The notes: generated by a model from the letters alone, not told the origin. DNA of 64,000 bases from JAFMPW01 sp041743085 (GCA_041743085.1 JBGTNL010000104.1:37570-101569), one strand, 5' to 3'. Positions 18,576 through 28,278 are shown, numbered from the stretch's first letter. Numbers and translations are program-made.

Positions 18576-19947
18576 TTTTTAACTTATAAAAGTAATTCTT
18601 CATTTCAGCATTAACTTTTGGAGCCAGATACAATACAGCAATCATATTGGGAATTACCATTAAAGCATATGCAAGGTCTATAAGATTAATAACTAAACCT
18701 ACGGAAGCGACGGCTGCAAAAGTAATTGTGGCTATATAGTAGACGTTAAACAATTTTCCTATTTTAGCACTGGTAATAAAAGATAAACATTTTACGCCAT
18801 AGTAGGAATATGTGAACAAAGTGGAAAGTGCAAAGGCGGTCACTACCAGCATCAGCAATATATCCCCATAACCAAAAAGTGATTTTTCAAAGGCAATAAG
18901 GGTCATTAATATTCCGTCACTTTCCGCTTCCAGGTAGGCCCCGCTTAAAATGATCACCACAGCCGTTAAGGTACATACGATTATTGTATCGATAAAAGGC
19001 CCTAACATTGCTACCAAACCTTCCTGTATGGGTTCCTTGGTCCTTGATTGTCCATGATACATGGGGGCGCTCCCAAGGCCGGCTTCATTGGAAAAAACAG
19101 CTCTGCGGACTCCTAAAATCACAATTCCCCAAAAACCGCCCTCTACAGCCGTCTTAAAATTAAACGCTTCCGAAACAATAAGTTTTAAGGAAGGGAAAAT
19201 CCGGTCGGCATTTAGAATCATCACTACAAGCACCGCTACAAAATAAAGTGCCACCATAAAAGGTACTATAGCCGTTGCCACTTTAGCAATTTTCTTAAGA
19301 CCTCCGAAAATCACCAGTGAAGTAACAATAGAAAGGGCAATCCCAACAACGAGTTTCCAATATAGTATCGGATTTTTTTCCGTTCCTCCGAGATAGAGAA
19401 TAGTTTTATCTGGTTCTACCACTTCCATAAAGGTTTGGGTAAACTGGTTTACTGTAAACACGCCCAGAAAACCTACCAATCCGGCAATACAAAAAAACAC
19501 CGCCAGGGGTCTGGCTTTTTTTCCCATGCCACTTGTAATATAATACATAGGACCCCCCTGCAGGGCGCCGTCACTATTTTGCTGACGATACATGATGGCT
19601 AGGCTGCAGGAATAAAATTTTATGCACATACCGATCAGGGCAGTAACCCAAATCCAAAAAATAACTCCAGGTCCCCCCCTGTAAATTGCTATTGCCACCC
19701 CCGATATATTCCCGAGCCCGACGGTCGCCGCTACCGCGGCCGACAACGCCTGTAAATGACTTACTTCTCCGGGGTCGCCGGGATCGTCATATTTACCGGC
19801 CGTGATCCTTATGGCATGTCTAAAATGCCTGTATGGGAAGCCTCTTGAATAAAACACCAAAAAAAGTCCGCCTCCGATGACCAATAAAAGCATTACCCAT
19901 TCTGCGTAGGGGATCATGGCGGCCAGAAAATCATTGATTTGTTCCAT
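18562..19947 (-). CDS. Alanine/glycine:cation symporter (AGCS family)
   Basis: A 461-residue inner-membrane transporter with about ten or more hydrophobic segments. Family motifs visible are NISGVAIAIYRGGPGVIFWIW and FSNEAGLGSAPMYH. It would import alanine or glycine with Na+. It is the promoter-proximal gene of the symporter-era pair. Confidence 0.95.
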   Translation of the reverse strand: MEQINDFLAAMIPYAEWVMLLLVIGGGLFLVFYSRGFPYRHFRHAIRITAGKYDDPGDPGEVSHLQALSAAVAATVGLGNISGVAIAIYRGGPGVIFWIWVTALIGMCIKFYSCSLAIMYRQQNSDGALQGGPMYYITSGMGKKARPLAVFFCIAGLVGFLGVFTVNQFTQTFMEVVEPDKTILYLGGTEKNPILYWKLVVGIALSIVTSLVIFGGLKKIAKVATAIVPFMVALYFVAVLVVMILNADRIFPSLKLIVSEAFNFKTAVEGGFWGIVILGVRRAVFSNEAGLGSAPMYHGQSRTKEPIQEGLVAMLGPFIDTIIVCTLTAVVIILSGAYLEAESDGILMTLIAFEKSLFGYGDILLMLVVTAFALSTLFTYSYYGVKCLSFITSAKIGKLFNVYYIATITFAAVASVGLVINLIDLAYALMVIPNMIAVLYLAPKVNAEMKNYFYKLKNGNT

Positions 19948-20024
19948 AAAACTTTTAAAGCCCCGAAGTTATGGAATTTAAGCCTTTGGCAGGAAAGGTC
20001 AAAAGAAATAATACTGGCATATCA

Positions 20025-20056
20025 TTTGAATATACTAAAAAACCGTTGTATCTTTG
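20025..20056 (+). promoter_or_regulatory. Bacteroidota promoter for the tRNA-Met locus
   Basis: TTTG (20025-20028) and TATCTTTG (20049-20056) are 20 bp apart, matching the Bacteroidota -33/-7 consensus. It lies about 10 bp upstream of a truncated tRNA copy and about 110 bp upstream of the intact tRNA gene. Confidence 0.75.
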
Positions 20057-20066
20057 CCGTCCGTAT

Positions 20067-20083
20067 CGCGGGGTAGAGCAGTA
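20067..20083 (+). pseudogene. 5' fragment of initiator tRNA-Met, cut in the D loop
   Basis: These 17 bases are identical to the first 17 bases of the intact tRNA gene 103 bp downstream. The sequence then switches to a dispersed repeat (CCTTCGGCAGGCTCGGGACA). It sits at the proper distance from the promoter, so it marks the original tRNA start, broken by duplication or repeat insertion. Confidence 0.75.
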
Positions 20084-20169
20084 TCCTTCGGCAGGCTCGG
20101 GACAGGGTACCTACTCAACTGGGCGGATAAAATAAAATAAAGTGCTTTTAAGGCACATTAAAGACACAT

Positions 20170-20242
<73 letters not shown>

Positions 20243-20252
20243 CTTGAAGAAC

Positions 20253-20285
20253 AGGCAGTTACGATAAAAAGTGGCTGCCTTTTCT
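20253..20285 (+). terminator. Terminator after tRNA-Met
   Basis: AGGCAG (20253-20258) pairs with CTGCCT (20275-20280), followed by TTTTCT. It begins 10 bp after the tRNA 3' end. Confidence 0.75.
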
Positions 20286-20424
20286 AATTAAAAATTACTT
20301 AGGTAAAACATAGGTAAAACGATTCTTCCTTTTTCTTCGCTCATTTTACTTGAAGCGATTTTGTTTCATTTGTAGACAATTTAAGCTAAAAATCCTGTTT
20401 GTTTTTATGCAGATAACAGACCCA

Positions 20425-20997
20425 TTACAGATTTTTAATTCGTTGCCTTAATTTTTTAAACTCCTGAAGGGAGAGTTCCAGCTTCAAATAGTCTTTCCCA
20501 AAGCGGCTACTGACCGGTTCGACCAGGTCTAGGATCTGGGCAAACTCGGTTTTGATCTCCAGCATCCTGGATTCCACCCGTTCGTACCGGATTTTAGGAA
20601 CTGTCGTTTCTTCAATGATCTTTTCTTCCGCTGAGAGGTCGGCAAATTTCTTTTCAATTTGAAGGGGTTCTTCTTCCTCCATTTGCCCTTCGAATAGAGA
20701 CTGCAACATAGCCGTTGTCGGTTTGGTCTGGCTTTTTTCGATTTTCCTGATTATGGCAATGACCGCTTCGGTACGTTTTCTGTTCTTTAAAAGCTCATGG
20801 CCTATACTTTTACTGAAGCGATCAAAAGGGGTAAACCCATGCCACTCAAAAAAATCCAACATGGTGTTTAGTGTTTCTGACTGACGACGAGCAAGTTTTT
20901 TGGCATAAGCACGAAACTTCTTTACCACTGAAGCATTTAGATTCAGTGCCAGGTAGTGGTAGCTACATTTCTTATGTTTCGTTATTTTTTTCAACAA
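20425..20997 (-). CDS. BfmA/BtgA-type mobilization protein
   Basis: A 190-residue protein matching bacteroidete mobilization proteins of the BfmA/BtgA type. The ribbon-helix-helix-like N-terminus is followed by ARRQSETLNTMLDFFEWHG, and KSQTKPTTAMLQSLFEG is the second conserved segment. These proteins bind oriT as relaxosome accessories. No relaxase gene lies nearby, so the element is a remnant or depends on another element. It marks the left end of the accessory island next to tRNA-Met. Confidence 0.85.
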   Translation of the reverse strand: MLKKITKHKKCSYHYLALNLNASVVKKFRAYAKKLARRQSETLNTMLDFFEWHGFTPFDRFSKSIGHELLKNRKRTEAVIAIIRKIEKSQTKPTTAMLQSLFEGQMEEEEPLQIEKKFADLSAEEKIIEETTVPKIRYERVESRMLEIKTEFAQILDLVEPVSSRFGKDYLKLELSLQEFKKLRQRIKNL

Positions 20998-21401
20998 AAA
21001 TTTTTAATGTTTTAGGGGCCTATCTGGCGTTTTTCAACAAAAAAACCAGTGCTTTCTCTAATAATACTTCCAAATGCGTCTTAGATATTTGATTTTCAGG
21101 TAACTGAAAATCCGAAAACAACCATAACACAGGCTTGCCGTGTTATCCTCTTGCTATTCCGATTCCCCGCACACGGGCAAATCTTTATAGCTTATCTTAG
21201 GGTAAATGTTTAACTACTAAAAAAAGACGAAAAATGCCACTAAAAACTTGGGTCATTTAAAAAGAAAATCATACTACCGTAAAACAGCCGTTTTATGAAA
21301 CCATTTTTATTCTTAACTTACCAACAGGCCTTGAAGGCAAAAAAATTGATTTTGTACCCATTTTAGGTGTAAGGCATAGAAACCCTTGAACAAGTTGAAC
21401 A
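20998..21401. other. Gene-free region with hairpins upstream of the mobilization gene
   Basis: No convincing gene is seen in these 404 bases. Two clean hairpins are present: GATTTTCAG-GTAA-CTGAAAATC at 21091-21112, and ATAACAC/GTGTTAT at 21124-21146. Their place upstream of a BfmA-type gene fits an oriT or an operator region. A palindromic motif shared with other island sites lies at 21277-21300. Confidence 0.4.
21277..21300. repeat. Island palindrome, copy 1
   Basis: CCGTAAAACAGCCGTTTTATG fits the consensus CCRTAAAACGnCCGTTTTAYGG seen at two further island sites. It lies about 100 bp upstream of the AraC-type gene. Confidence 0.5.
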
Positions 21402-22220
21402 TTGATCACGAAAATCCATATACCAAAATATCCACTAAATCAATTCATTGACCATTTTTTTTATTATACAGGTTTCAACCCAGAACATTCTATTGACCGA
21501 TTTTTGCCCGACGGCGAAGTTCAAATCATATTTGATCTTACGGACTATCCTAAATATATTTACGACAACGAAACCTTAAAAGAAATACAATCGTGCCAAA
21601 ACGTTTGGTTTTCAGGCTTTCGTACCGAACCGATAACCATCCCGTCGGGTAAAGAAAGTGAAATGCTGATCGTACAGTTCAAAAAAGGGAAAGCCTTTAA
21701 TTTCTTGAGCGAACCGATGCATAATTTGACAAATTTCGTAGTCGATGCCGAACTGGTTTTAAAATCGGAGATTTTAAACATCCGCGGGAAGCTTTTGGCA
21801 TCAAATACACCAGGGCAAAAATTCTCGGTACTAGAAGATAATCTTTTACAATGCTATCTACATCAGCTCCGGGAAAATCCATTTGTCGATTTTGCCATTT
21901 CCAGAATTCTTTATAGCCCGAACCAAACCAGCATTAAAGAAATTTCGGACAATGCGGGTTATTCGCAAAAACATCTTATCCAGACATTCAAGGAAAATGT
22001 GGGCGTTACACCAAAATCATTTTTGAAGATTATACGTTTTCAAAGGGCTATCCAGCATATCGAAAATCAGATTGCAGTTGACTGGTCCGCAATAGCCCAT
22101 GATTGCGGTTTTTACGACCAATCCCATTTTATTGCCGATTTTAAAACCTTTTCAGGTTTTATCCCATCCGAATACCTAAAACAAAAGGGCGAAGTTCTAA
22201 ACTACGTCCCCATAAAATAG
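21402..22220 (+). CDS. AraC-family transcriptional regulator
   Basis: A 272-residue regulator with an N-terminal cupin-like region (DRFLPDGEVQIIFDL, VWFSGFRTEPITIPSG) as in the DUF6597-type AraC proteins, and a C-terminal pair of helix-turn-helix motifs (SIKEISDNAGYSQKHLIQTFKENVG and CGFYDQSHFIADFKTFSGFIPSEY). No ATG lies near the N-terminus; the frame opens at a TTG just after an in-frame stop, so the start is TTG or the 5' end is worn. Confidence 0.85.
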   Translation: MITKIHIPKYPLNQFIDHFFYYTGFNPEHSIDRFLPDGEVQIIFDLTDYPKYIYDNETLKEIQSCQNVWFSGFRTEPITIPSGKESEMLIVQFKKGKAFNFLSEPMHNLTNFVVDAELVLKSEILNIRGKLLASNTPGQKFSVLEDNLLQCYLHQLRENPFVDFAISRILYSPNQTSIKEISDNAGYSQKHLIQTFKENVGVTPKSFLKIIRFQRAIQHIENQIAVDWSAIAHDCGFYDQSHFIADFKTFSGFIPSEYLKQKGEVLNYVPIK

Positions 22221-22286
22221 GATAGGTAAATTTTTTCCTATCCGTTTCCAAAACATTAACGGATTTTTGTCGTAAAACGAACCATT

Positions 22287-22694
22287 ATGGAAAATATGAT
22301 AATCAACCATTGGGCAGTATTGGCCTGTGCAATTTTTAACTTGGTGCTGGGGGCGGTTTGGTATTCGCCTTCACTGTTCTATAACGCTTGGAAAAGGGAA
22401 AACAATTTAACGGACGAACAGATCAAGAAATCAAATCCGGCCAAAACACACGGGATCAGTTTGTTCTTGGCTTATATGATGTCATATAACCTTGCGTTCT
22501 TTTTAGGGGATGCAAATACCGATTGGCAATGGGGCCTAACAGCAGGTTTTCTTGCAGGTTTCGGTTGGGCTGCGGCAATTTTCGCAGCAATCGCATTATT
22601 TGAGCAAAAAAGCTGGAAGTACATTTTTATCAATGGAGGATATATAATTATTTACTTTACAGTTATAGGCTTTATTCTAGGAATTTGGAGATAA
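22287..22694 (+). CDS. DUF1761 membrane protein
   Basis: A 135-residue protein with four hydrophobic segments, beginning WAVLACAIFNLVLGAVWYSP and including the family-typical AKTHGISLFLAYMMSYNLAFF. Role unknown. It begins 66 bp after the AraC gene and starts a run of small genes, and could be a target of that regulator. Confidence 0.85.
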   Translation: MENMIINHWAVLACAIFNLVLGAVWYSPSLFYNAWKRENNLTDEQIKKSNPAKTHGISLFLAYMMSYNLAFFLGDANTDWQWGLTAGFLAGFGWAAAIFAAIALFEQKSWKYIFINGGYIIIYFTVIGFILGIWR

Positions 22695-22702
22695 CTTAAG
22701 TT

Positions 22703-23272
22703 ATGGCAAAAACATCTAAAGAAATAGAGCAAGAATTTATTGCCAGCCTAAAGCTGAACACGGGGAAAGACCTTAAAAACTGGCTTTCGGTCGTTACAAG
22801 CTGTGGAATTTACAAAAGAAACGACATTGTAAAATGGCTAAAGGAGGAACACGGTTTCGGGCATATGAACGCAAACCTTTTAATGGGCATTTATGCCAAT
22901 GACGGCGAACCGGTCTATTCGAGCGAGGTAAATTTATTGAACAATCAATTTGAAAAATATCAAGATATGCGTCCGCTTTTTGAAGAACTGCAAAAAGCTA
23001 TTCTAAAATGGGACAATTCGGTTGACCTCGTTGCCAAAAAGACCTACGTTTCTGTAACAAAAAAACGTGAATTCGCGGCTATCAACATCAAAAATGGAGA
23101 ATTGCGATTGGGAATGGACTTGGGAGACCGACCCTTTGACAAAATTGTTGAAAAATCAAAGCTGACAGGGCCGATGCCGAGAATTTCCCATATGGTAGTT
23201 ATCCGCAAAAAATCAGATGTGAACGAAAAAGTATTTAACTTGCTTGAAACAGCCAAAAACCGAGTGAACTAA
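22703..23272 (+). CDS. DUF4287-DUF5655 protein
   Basis: A 189-residue cytoplasmic protein. The N-terminal part (TGKDLKNWLSVVTSCGIYKR, WLKEEHGFGHMNANLL) is DUF4287, and the C-terminal part (ILKWDNSVDLVAKKTYVSV, EFAAINIKNGELRLGMDLG) is DUF5655. Function unknown. It lies 8 bp after the DUF1761 gene, and its stop overlaps the next start by one base. Confidence 0.85.
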   Translation: MAKTSKEIEQEFIASLKLNTGKDLKNWLSVVTSCGIYKRNDIVKWLKEEHGFGHMNANLLMGIYANDGEPVYSSEVNLLNNQFEKYQDMRPLFEELQKAILKWDNSVDLVAKKTYVSVTKKREFAAINIKNGELRLGMDLGDRPFDKIVEKSKLTGPMPRISHMVVIRKKSDVNEKVFNLLETAKNRVN

Positions 23273-23631
23273 TGAAAAAGCCATTGCTATATTTGCTCGC
23301 GATCTTTCTTTTTAGTCTGACAATGTTTTCTTGCAAAGAAAAGGATAATGGAAAAATACCTTCCAAAACACAAAAATATAGTGTCGTCTATACCGGGCTT
23401 GTGGATAGTGAAAATGATAATTATGATATTTTTATGGTGGTTGCGCCAGGTGCTTACGGATTTGTAACCTTCGAGGATTTTAGAAATATCAATGGGGTGC
23501 GAACTCCATTTGTTCATAAGTTGGGATATTCGCCCAATAGTGATGGAGTTATCCATCGAATGACTTTTGAAAAAATTGACCTTGACCCAAATATAGGCAT
23601 TGAAGTAATTAGGCTTTTAAAACCAAATTAA
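23272..23631 (+). CDS. Small lipoprotein, hypothetical
   Basis: A 119-residue protein with a lipoprotein signal (YLLAIFLFSLTMFSC, lipobox FSC near residue 21). The mature part (YSVVYTGLVDSENDNYDIFMVVAPG) is not recognised. One-base overlaps on both sides place it firmly in the operon. Confidence 0.7.
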   Translation: MKKPLLYLLAIFLFSLTMFSCKEKDNGKIPSKTQKYSVVYTGLVDSENDNYDIFMVVAPGAYGFVTFEDFRNINGVRTPFVHKLGYSPNSDGVIHRMTFEKIDLDPNIGIEVIRLLKPN

Positions 23632-24089
23632 TGAAACACAATTATAAAAAATCCAAAATCGATAATGGTTTCGGGATTTATCACGAATTAACCATAATGG
23701 TACCCATAGAAAAAGTCTTTAAGGCTGTTTCCGAACCAGATCATTTGATTAATTGGTGGCCATTAAAATGCAAAGGAATTCCTGAAATTGGAGGAGAATA
23801 TAATTTTTACTTTAGCGGGGAATATGATTGGTACGGAAAAGTAAGTGATTTTATCCCTAATAGGGCCTTTTATATAAAAATGACCAAATCTGACTTGGAC
23901 TGGGATTCGACCACGTTCGGATTTGATATGGATGAGAATAGAAATGTCCAACTTCGTTTTTCCCATTTAGGTTGGCCAGACCGTAATTCTCATTATCGCA
24001 TAGCCTCGTTTTGCTGGGCAATGCTGCTCAAAGGACTCAAAGATTATTTAGAAAAAGGAGTAATATTGCCTTTTGGGGAGCGGAGTTAA
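23631..24089 (+). CDS. SRPBCC/AHSA1-type protein
   Basis: A 152-residue START-like (SRPBCC) protein. IMVPIEKVFKAVSEPDHLINWWP is the usual N-terminal pattern of the AHSA1 subfamily, and ASFCWAMLLKGLKDYLEKG is the typical C-terminal helix. It binds a small hydrophobic ligand, unknown here. Confidence 0.88.
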   Translation: MKHNYKKSKIDNGFGIYHELTIMVPIEKVFKAVSEPDHLINWWPLKCKGIPEIGGEYNFYFSGEYDWYGKVSDFIPNRAFYIKMTKSDLDWDSTTFGFDMDENRNVQLRFSHLGWPDRNSHYRIASFCWAMLLKGLKDYLEKGVILPFGERS

Positions 24090-24108
24090 AACATAAAAAC
24101 CTACAAAT

Positions 24109-24509
24109 ATGAAGGAAATTGCATTAATCTTTACACTCATCTTATCCCTTTCAATCCGTAATGGTCAAAAAGAAGCGAATTTTATGAAGGCAGAAATAAA
24201 CAACCTTGCATTTATCGAAGAAAAATGGAAAGCAACTGCTCAAGACTCTACTTTCTCTTCCGTGTTGGAATATAGGTTTTCACCAAAAAAGAGATTGCTG
24301 GTGGCAAGCAATAATCTATATGGAAAGGAAGGGAATCTATTTGTTGAGTATGGGGTGCATATTTTATGGAGGTCGACAAATTTATTTATTTTATTGCGGG
24401 ACCAAAAGGAGAAACGCATAGAGGAACGGCAAAAATCTACTGGGATACTTTAACTAATTTTGCGCTTCCTTATCCAGGAAGGGAACAAAATCATACTTGT
24501 CAGAAATGA
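24109..24509 (+). pseudogene. Frameshifted DUF6265-like protein gene
   Basis: The frame begins MKEIALIFTLILSLSI with a signal peptide and continues through NNLAFIEEKWKATAQDS to FVEYG. At about 24350-24360 the coherent protein passes to another frame (AYFMEVDKFIYFIAGPKGETHRGTAK), ending at 24509. The unshifted frame ends earlier in unrelated sequence. The two halves make one sensible protein, so a single indel or a sequencing error broke it. Confidence 0.6.
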
Positions 24510-24651
24510 TTCTGAAAGATGGTCAATAGTTCTAATACGCAAATTATTCCAAAGAAACTAAAATACCTTCAGATTTGGACTATTCTGAGCCTCTAATTTA
24601 TAGCAGAGTTGATTAATTTTTATGATTATGGTTCGTTAATAAGCGAATTGT

Positions 24652-25370
24652 CTATTGATTCCCTGGAGCTTCTTTAGTATCATTATTTACATCCATCCTT
24701 TTAAATTTGTCCCTGTATCTTTTCGGTGCGATCCCTATATGTTTTTTAAAGATTCTCCTAAAAGTTCCGGCGTCATCATAGGCCAAACGATAGCCTATTT
24801 GTTGAACATCCATACCTTCAAATTCTAATTTTTTTCTTGCCCACTCCATTTTTACCCTTTGGATATAGTCCTTTGGCGTATTTCCCGTTACTTCCTTAAA
24901 TTTACGATTGAAACTTCTTTTGCTCAATGACGTAAGGCTCACGAGTTCATCTACCCTGATTTTAGTGTTGACGTGGTTCTCGATTTAATTTTGTGCATTC
25001 AGAATCTCCTCATGTCCATGCTCTTTTTGGATGCTAAGTATAGCATAGGCCGACTGTGGGGCCTTATCCATATCGATCAGCATGCTTTTGGAAAGGAATA
25101 CGGCAATTTCATGGCCACAATATTTTTCGACCAGATAGATTATTAGGTTAAAAAAGGAAGTGAATCCTCCCGCACAGAAGAGTCGACCTTCATCGGTTAT
25201 AATCTTATCCGGAAGAAAATTGACCTTGTGGAACAATTTTTTAAAAATATCAACGGCCATCCATGGTGTTGTGGCCTTCTTCTTATCCAATAGTCCGGTG
25301 GCCGCCAGTAGCAATGTGCCCGTACAAAATGCACCGATATCCGCACCTTGGGCATATTGGTGCTTCATAA
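24652..25370 (-). pseudogene. Broken GlxA-type (DJ-1/PfpI plus AraC) regulator
   Basis: Two pieces on the same strand belong together. The upstream one (24985-25368) is the C-terminal part of a DJ-1/PfpI-like domain with GAFCTGTLLLAATGLLD. The downstream one (24652-24942) is an AraC DNA-binding domain (SKRSFNRKFKEVTGNTPKDY, IGYRLAYDDAGTFRRIFKKHIG). A stop separates them, and the first part of the DJ-1 domain is missing, replaced by an unrelated fragment. Confidence 0.8.
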
Positions 25371-25399
25371 AATCCAGTCGAGTGGTTTTTCATGATATG

Positions 25400-25858
25400 C
25401 TTGTTGTCCTTATAGTTCCCCACATCCTCAAAAAGATATTCCCATAACCAGTCGATCCTAGATACGGTCGGGGGGAACGAACCCGCAAAGGGCAGGCTTT
25501 TGACAAAGGATAGCAGGATGTGATACAATATTTGGTTTCGGTGCTTCATTTCTATAAAGGGACGGATGGGTATTAAATAGACGGTACTGCGATTGCAGAT
25601 AAATCTTTGCAATATCAAGCGTAACTGTCCGTCGCCTTTTTGTATTTCAATATGCTCGATATTTCCCCTTGTCCTCAATCTGTTGGTACACCGAAGCACC
25701 AAATCGTCAAGACTGTCCGAAGGTAAGGATTGCCAATCATCGATTCTACCTGTAAACTTTTTGGTAGCACTTACCATCAATCGGGCATGTCCCCGAATAC
25801 CTACATCGTATTCTTCGCCTATTATCGGTCGGGTCGAAGGTTTGATAATGGTTGACAC
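25400..25858 (-). pseudogene. Fragment of an unrecognised conserved-looking protein
   Basis: A coherent frame of about 150 residues (PIIGEEYDVGIRGHARLMVSA, LRTRGNIEHIEIQKGDGQL, ILYHILLSFVKSLPFAGSFPP) that loses sense near 25400, where the GlxA-type fragment begins in another frame. I do not recognise the family. It overlaps antisense the beginning of the hydrolase fragment on its right, which suggests a deletion or recombination junction near 25845. Confidence 0.45.
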
Positions 25859-26276
25859 TTACAAAAAGCTGGGTCAGGGAAGCACCCCGGATCAGGTACA
25901 GGCATTCGTGAATACATTTCGTACATACTTCGTAGAAACGGTACGCTCGTTTGTTCGTGGCATGTTCTTACCCAACTCCGATTCTTCATTGGTCGAATAT
26001 GTGGCGATGGATATGTCATTGGCACCACCGTCCATTGCCCTAAGTGCCATGGAGTCTTCATTTGGCCATAGCCGTGAAATTATACATGATTTCGAGGAGT
26101 TAAAACTACCGGTTATCGCCCTCAATCCGGATAATGAGCCAACCGATATGGACTCGATGCGGCAATACGGGATTGAGGTTGTTATCATACCGGGAGCGGG
26201 CCACTTTGCAATGATGGAGGATCCAGAACGTTTTAATGAACTTCTTGAGGTTGCAATTCGTAAAATACTAAAGTAA
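25845..26276 (+). pseudogene. C-terminal part of an alpha/beta hydrolase
   Basis: About 143 residues from MVDTYKKLGQGSTPDQVQAF to the stop match the cap and C-terminal part of an alpha/beta hydrolase. PVIALNPDNEPTD holds the acid region, and VIIPGAGHFAMMEDPERFNELL holds the catalytic His. The nucleophile half is absent. The upstream part of the open frame is antisense to another fragment and is not homologous. Confidence 0.75.
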
Positions 26277-26345
26277 AAGTCTTAAATTTTTTCGCTTTGT
26301 AGTTTTCGGGTGACCTATTGCCCTACTTTTCAGTTTAACCTTTGT

Positions 26346-26370
26346 CCCGTAGAACGAACGTTTTATGGAA
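26346..26370. repeat. Island palindrome, copy 2
   Basis: CCCGTAGAACGAACGTTTTATGG fits the same consensus as the sites at 21277 and 31319. It lies about 185 bp before the methyltransferase gene; a weaker, gapped version follows at about 26390. Confidence 0.5.
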
Positions 26371-26530
26371 CTTAACCGTTAACCTATAAAACCGCTTCAT
26401 CTAACGGCCCGTTTATGGGATCTTAAAATTCGTGAATAATGGTGGATGTATTGTTCGTATATTTAGATATATAATTCACCGGCCATAGCACTGCGATAGA
26501 CTCAATTTGAATAAACAAGCTGACAAAGGG

Positions 26531-27175
26531 ATGTATAATAAATCCGATCAGATAATTTGGGACAGGGTATTTTCGGATATTCCTGATGAATGGACACAAG
26601 TTGGCCCTTCGGAATCGATGCTTGACTGCCTTGAATATTTCAGGAATAATAATGTACGAACGGCCTTGGACCTGGGCTGTGGAATTGGAATCTGGGCATT
26701 GTTTCTCAGTAAGTCGAAGATGAAAGTGAAAGGACTGGACTTTTCTAGGAAGGCGATAGATTTTGCTAAAAAATGGTCAATGAAAGAAAACCAAGAGATT
26801 ATATTCGATTGCTCGCCTCTAGTGGATCATCCTTTTCGGAATGAGTTATTTGATGGTATATTGGCAGCAAAGATTCTGGACAATATCCCTTCTGAACAAC
26901 TAACTGCAACTAAGAATCAGCTCGACCGTAATCTGAGCCCAAACGGAATTCTTTTCGGCCTCTTTAATCCATATATGATCGCCGACCAACTTTCCCAGCT
27001 GAACATCGGGAGTAACCCTACAAAAGGAATAACCTCTATAAATTTCAAAGATGATGAATTGGAGCAACTTTTCCCCCATTACGAATTGCTGGAATTTAAA
27101 CACTATGAATACGGATTTAGAGGTTTGGTTTGGCAAAAACCAGCTAACATCCGTGAAGGAGAATCCAAAGGCTGA
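26531..27175 (+). CDS. Class I SAM-dependent methyltransferase
   Basis: A 214-residue methyltransferase with motif I ALDLGCGIGIWALFL and GLDFSRKAIDFAKKW as the acidic-loop segment. The ATG at 26531 gives MYNKSDQIIWDRVF, a common start in the family; a TTG eight codons upstream is possible. The substrate is unknown. Confidence 0.88.
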   Translation: MYNKSDQIIWDRVFSDIPDEWTQVGPSESMLDCLEYFRNNNVRTALDLGCGIGIWALFLSKSKMKVKGLDFSRKAIDFAKKWSMKENQEIIFDCSPLVDHPFRNELFDGILAAKILDNIPSEQLTATKNQLDRNLSPNGILFGLFNPYMIADQLSQLNIGSNPTKGITSINFKDDELEQLFPHYELLEFKHYEYGFRGLVWQKPANIREGESKG

Positions 27176-27456
27176 CCAATGTGTACAAAATCCAGTACCG
27201 TCCGTACAATTTTTCTGATTGTCGATCCAGAATTATTGTATCTTTATTCTAGGTTGCAGCGATAGCTGCCGAAACACTTTGAGGATGTTATCGAACGTGC
27301 ATAGATAATGATATGTAAAAGCGGCCATCTACAGAAATGAAAGTCGCTTCGGTAATCACTTAAGATTCCTTAAATGGGTCGAGGGAAGAAGGGAAACCTA
27401 CCTTTGCCTCACGGTTTTAACAGCAATAGATACAAATTTCAATAAATTCTATTGTT

Positions 27457-28278
27457 ATGCGAGTTTTACATCTATTTCTACTTTATATTACCATCATGTC
27501 CGCGGCTACCAACTATAGCTTTTCCCAAATACCCAAAAAGGCGGAAACCGCCCATTTAGACGGAACGGATATCTATTACGAGGTCTACGGAAAAGGCAAA
27601 CCTTTATTTTTATTGCACGCCTTTACCCAGTCCTCCAAATCATGGCTACCATATATTAACGATTATGCAAATGATTATGAAGTTTACCTGGTTGACCTGA
27701 AGGGGCATGGCCGATCAAGTAGTTTTAAGGAAAAAGTTTCCGTAAGGTCCGCTGCGGAGGATTTGCATTCGCTTATCAAGTATTTGAAAATCAGCAGTAT
27801 TGATGCGATTGGGTATAGTTATGGCGGTGAAATTTTATATCAATTGGCCATTGGGAATCCCAACCTGATCAATTCGATGATAATCATTGGCTCTTGCGGA
27901 ACATGGAACGCAAAGGACTTTCCCGAATTTGTGGAATACCTTTCATACCAGAACATAGATAACTTACCGTGGGTACGTGAACAACAAACTGATGAGGCAC
28001 GGGTAAAATCAATTCTTGATCAAGTGCCCAACTACGAAATTAATATCCGGGAGAATGAATTGAAAAACATACGGACAAGAACCCTGCTTGTCGTTGGGGA
28101 CGGAGATCCGGCAACACCATTGGACTGTGTAGTAAAGACAAAAATCAATATGCCGAATGCCTATCTGTGGGTTCTGCCCAATACTGCCCATGGAGCACAC
28201 AAGGATAAAAACAAAGCTGAGTTTGTAAGGCTTTCAAAAGAATTTCTTGATCAAATTTGGGCCAACGAACACGATTGA
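27457..28278 (+). CDS. Secreted alpha/beta hydrolase
   Basis: A 273-residue hydrolase with a signal peptide (HLFLLYITIMSAATNYSFSQ). The triad is visible: GYSYGGE has Ser121, GDGDPATP the Asp, and NTAHGAH the His. The oxyanion-loop segment LLHAFTQSS is normal. It is an intact gene among fragments; the substrate cannot be told. Confidence 0.9.
   Translation: MRVLHLFLLYITIMSAATNYSFSQIPKKAETAHLDGTDIYYEVYGKGKPLFLLHAFTQSSKSWLPYINDYANDYEVYLVDLKGHGRSSSFKEKVSVRSAAEDLHSLIKYLKISSIDAIGYSYGGEILYQLAIGNPNLINSMIIIGSCGTWNAKDFPEFVEYLSYQNIDNLPWVREQQTDEARVKSILDQVPNYEINIRENELKNIRTRTLLVVGDGDPATPLDCVVKTKINMPNAYLWVLPNTAHGAHKDKNKAEFVRLSKEFLDQIWANEHD

Noticed and set aside
25593..25844. N-terminal extension of the hydrolase fragment
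   Set aside because: This part is antisense to another coherent frame and shows no hydrolase motifs such as the GxSxG nucleophile.
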